Notes under the pieces: generated by a model
Told to the model about the DNA's origin: nothing
The model's input: the letters and a program-made list of their open reading frames with translations, nothing else
The model's database searches: none
Assembly (NCBI GenBank): GCA_002071245.1
Contig: MWEV01000083.1
Span: forward strand, 1-7,706
DNA: 7,706 nucleotides
DNA from: Deltaproteobacteria bacterium ADurb.Bin026
GTDB taxonomy: Bacteria; Desulfobacterota; Syntrophorhabdia; Syntrophorhabdales; Syntrophorhabdaceae
Direction of reading: 5' to 3'
Program-made: the position numbers and the translations under genes
Part shown: piece after piece, positions 6,712-7,706 of the stretch
Position numbering within the stretch: the stretch's first letter is position 1
Layout: each line of letters opens with the position of its first letter

Positions 6712-6788
6712 GGTGGGTGTAGCTCAAGGGTTAGAGCATCAGGCTGTGGACCTGGGGGCTGAGGGTTCGAAACCCTTCACCCACCCCA
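6712..6788 (+). tRNA. tRNA-His, anticodon GTG
   Basis: A complete cloverleaf is visible. The acceptor stem GTGGGTG (6713-6719) pairs with CACCCAC (6778-6784); the extra G-1 at 6712, diagnostic of tRNA-His, faces C73 at 6785; and CCA is encoded at 6786-6788. The D stem is GCTC/GAGC. The anticodon stem TCAGG (6739-6743) pairs with CCTGG (6751-6755) around the loop CTGTGGA, giving anticodon GTG at 6746-6748. The T stem GAGGG/CCCTT encloses TTCGAAA. The gene stands alone on the plus strand, divergent from the membrane protein and convergent with glgC. No duplicated 3' end or integrase is seen, so nothing suggests use as an integration site here. Confidence 0.97.
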
Positions 6789-6789
6789 T

Positions 6790-6817
6790 AATGGGTTTAT
6801 ATAAAAATATCCATTTT
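6790..6817 (+). terminator. Weak hairpin after tRNA-His, possible terminator
   Basis: AATGG (6790-6794) can pair with CCATT (6811-6815), extendable inwards by a G-T and a T-A pair, around an AT-rich loop of about 12 bases, with a short T run (6814-6817) at its end. It begins just after the encoded CCA, where a tRNA terminator is expected. The stem is AT-rich and the T-tract short, so the call is tentative. The rest of the gap to glgC (6818-6908) is AT-rich with no gene or clear signal. Confidence 0.3.
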
Positions 6818-6908
6818 GCGCTTCTAATTGAAATGCGAATTGCTAATATCAATACATAAAAATAGCATGGAGAATAAGGCAAGATAGTTATCGCCTACCC
6901 AATAACAA

Positions 6909-7706
6909 TCAGAGTATTTCACCTTTAGGTATCACTACAACGCCATCCTCAGATATATAAAAACGCTTGCTGTCCTTTTCGAGGTCATAGCCGATCTTCA
7001 TACCATCTGGCACCCTGACACCTTTGTCGATTATCGCTTTTTTTACCTTTGCCCGCATCCCAATCGTAACATCATGGAATAGAATGGATTCTGTCACCTC
7101 CGCATAGCTGTTAACCCTGACACCTGGGGATAGTATCGACCTTTCAATCCTTCCACCACTTATAATAACACCGCTGCAAATTATCGAATCAAGAGCTTTG
7201 CCTGCCCTACCCTTATCCTCGTCAGCAAAAACTGTTTTTGCAGGGGGGTATTGACCTTCGTATGTCCTGATTGGCCACTTTTTATCATAAAGATTAAAAA
7301 TCGGACTTACAGAGGCTAAATCCATATTTGCCTGCCAATAGGCATCGATGGTGCCGATATCCCTCCAGTAATTGGCATCCTTGTTAGCTCCGACGCCAAA
7401 CCTGTAAACAAAGACCCTGTGATTAGGATACATATACGGCATTATGTCCTTCCCAAAATCATGGGATGTTTCCAGTTTTGCATCCTCATTAAGGATGTTA
7501 ACAAGCACATCTCTTTTAAAGATATAAACCCCCATCGAAACAAAGGCCTTGTTCGGTTTACCCGGGATAGACTTTGGTGTTTGTGGCTTTTCTTCAAAAC
7601 CACACACCCTCCCTGTCTCATTAACCTGTATAACACCGAACCTGGGTGCCTCGCTTATGTCCACTTCAATAGCGGATATTGTAAGGTCAGCCCTTTTTTG
7701 CTGATG
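6909..7706 (-). CDS. glgC: Glucose-1-phosphate adenylyltransferase, C-terminal part (N-terminus outside window)
   Basis: GlgC makes ADP-glucose from glucose-1-phosphate and ATP, the committed step of bacterial glycogen synthesis. The open frame runs to the right edge; by alignment with E. coli about 155 N-terminal residues, including the nucleotide-binding GGxGxRL loop, lie outside. The GTG at 7662-7664 is an internal valine, not the start: the frame continues upstream with family-like H-Q-Q-K-R-A-D-L-T-I. Visible motifs, numbered from the first in-window codon, are R-F-G-V-I (22-26), G-F-E-E-K-P (36-41) with Lys40 matching the glucose-1-phosphate-binding Lys195 of E. coli, S-M-G-V-Y-I-F, S-H-D-F-G-K-D, Y-W-R-D-I-G-T and W-P-I-R-T-Y. 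The last roughly 90 residues form the left-handed beta-helix domain used for oligomerisation and allosteric control. The TGA stop is intact, and the gene is convergent with the tRNA. Partner glycogen genes would be to the right. Confidence 0.95.
   Translation of the reverse strand, partial: HQQKRADLTISAIEVDISEAPRFGVIQVNETGRVCGFEEKPQTPKSIPGKPNKAFVSMGVYIFKRDVLVNILNEDAKLETSHDFGKDIMPYMYPNHRVFVYRFGVGANKDANYWRDIGTIDAYWQANMDLASVSPIFNLYDKKWPIRTYEGQYPPAKTVFADEDKGRAGKALDSIICSGVIISGGRIERSILSPGVRVNSYAEVTESILFHDVTIGMRAKVKKAIIDKGVRVPDGMKIGYDLEKDSKRFYISEDGVVVIPKGEIL

Noticed and set aside
6712..6788. tRNA-His as a phage or island attachment site
   Set aside because: No repeat of the tRNA 3' end and no integrase are visible; the flanks are ordinary chromosomal genes.
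6869..6895. Hairpin AGGCAA/TCGCCT considered as a glgC terminator on the minus strand
   Set aside because: Only about six pairs with one wobble, and not followed by a T-tract in the minus direction.
7662..7664. GTG as the start of glgC
   Set aside because: The frame stays open to the window edge and the 14 upstream codons continue the GlgC alignment, so this is an internal valine.

Overview
The window is AT-rich bacterial chromosome with tightly packed, mostly housekeeping genes. The gene content points to a Gram-negative bacterium: an E. coli-like WecB for surface polysaccharide, an E. coli-like GlgC, RecN directly downstream of NAD kinase, and a short ArgA-type acetyltransferase ending in a Cys-x2-Cys-P-x-F-P-x-Cys motif. 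I associate that last type with Desulfobacterota/Geobacter-like and Nitrospirota-like anaerobes, but the taxonomic guess is from memory and low confidence.

Left part (1-2190, + strand): the last 44 codons of NAD kinase, then recN two bases downstream, then a GNAT acetyltransferase overlapping the end of recN by 23 bases. This is one operon-like block for NADP supply, double-strand-break repair and probably the first step of arginine synthesis. Middle (2191-5904, + strand): a 99-base gap with a candidate promoter, then a TldE/PmbA-family protein, wecB (UDP-GlcNAc 2-epimerase) one base after it, and after a further 83 bases a GT4 glycosyltransferase. WecB would make UDP-ManNAc, and the glycosyltransferase probably works in the same cell-surface glycan pathway. 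TldE is the non-catalytic half of the TldD/TldE protease, and no tldD is present here.

Right part (5905-7706): a minus-strand Cys-rich multi-pass membrane protein of unknown function, converging on the glycosyltransferase with a 5-base gap; a tRNA-His on the plus strand with encoded G-1 and CCA; and the C-terminal 265 codons of glgC (ADP-glucose pyrophosphorylase) on the minus strand, whose N-terminal part lies beyond the right edge.

The least ordinary signals are two separate 7-base-period repeats within about 600 bases (one inside the wecB coding sequence at a domain linker, one between wecB and the glycosyltransferase gene), and the unrecognised Cys-rich membrane protein. I see no CRISPR array, insertion sequence, prophage or defence system. 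Most of the window is conventional.
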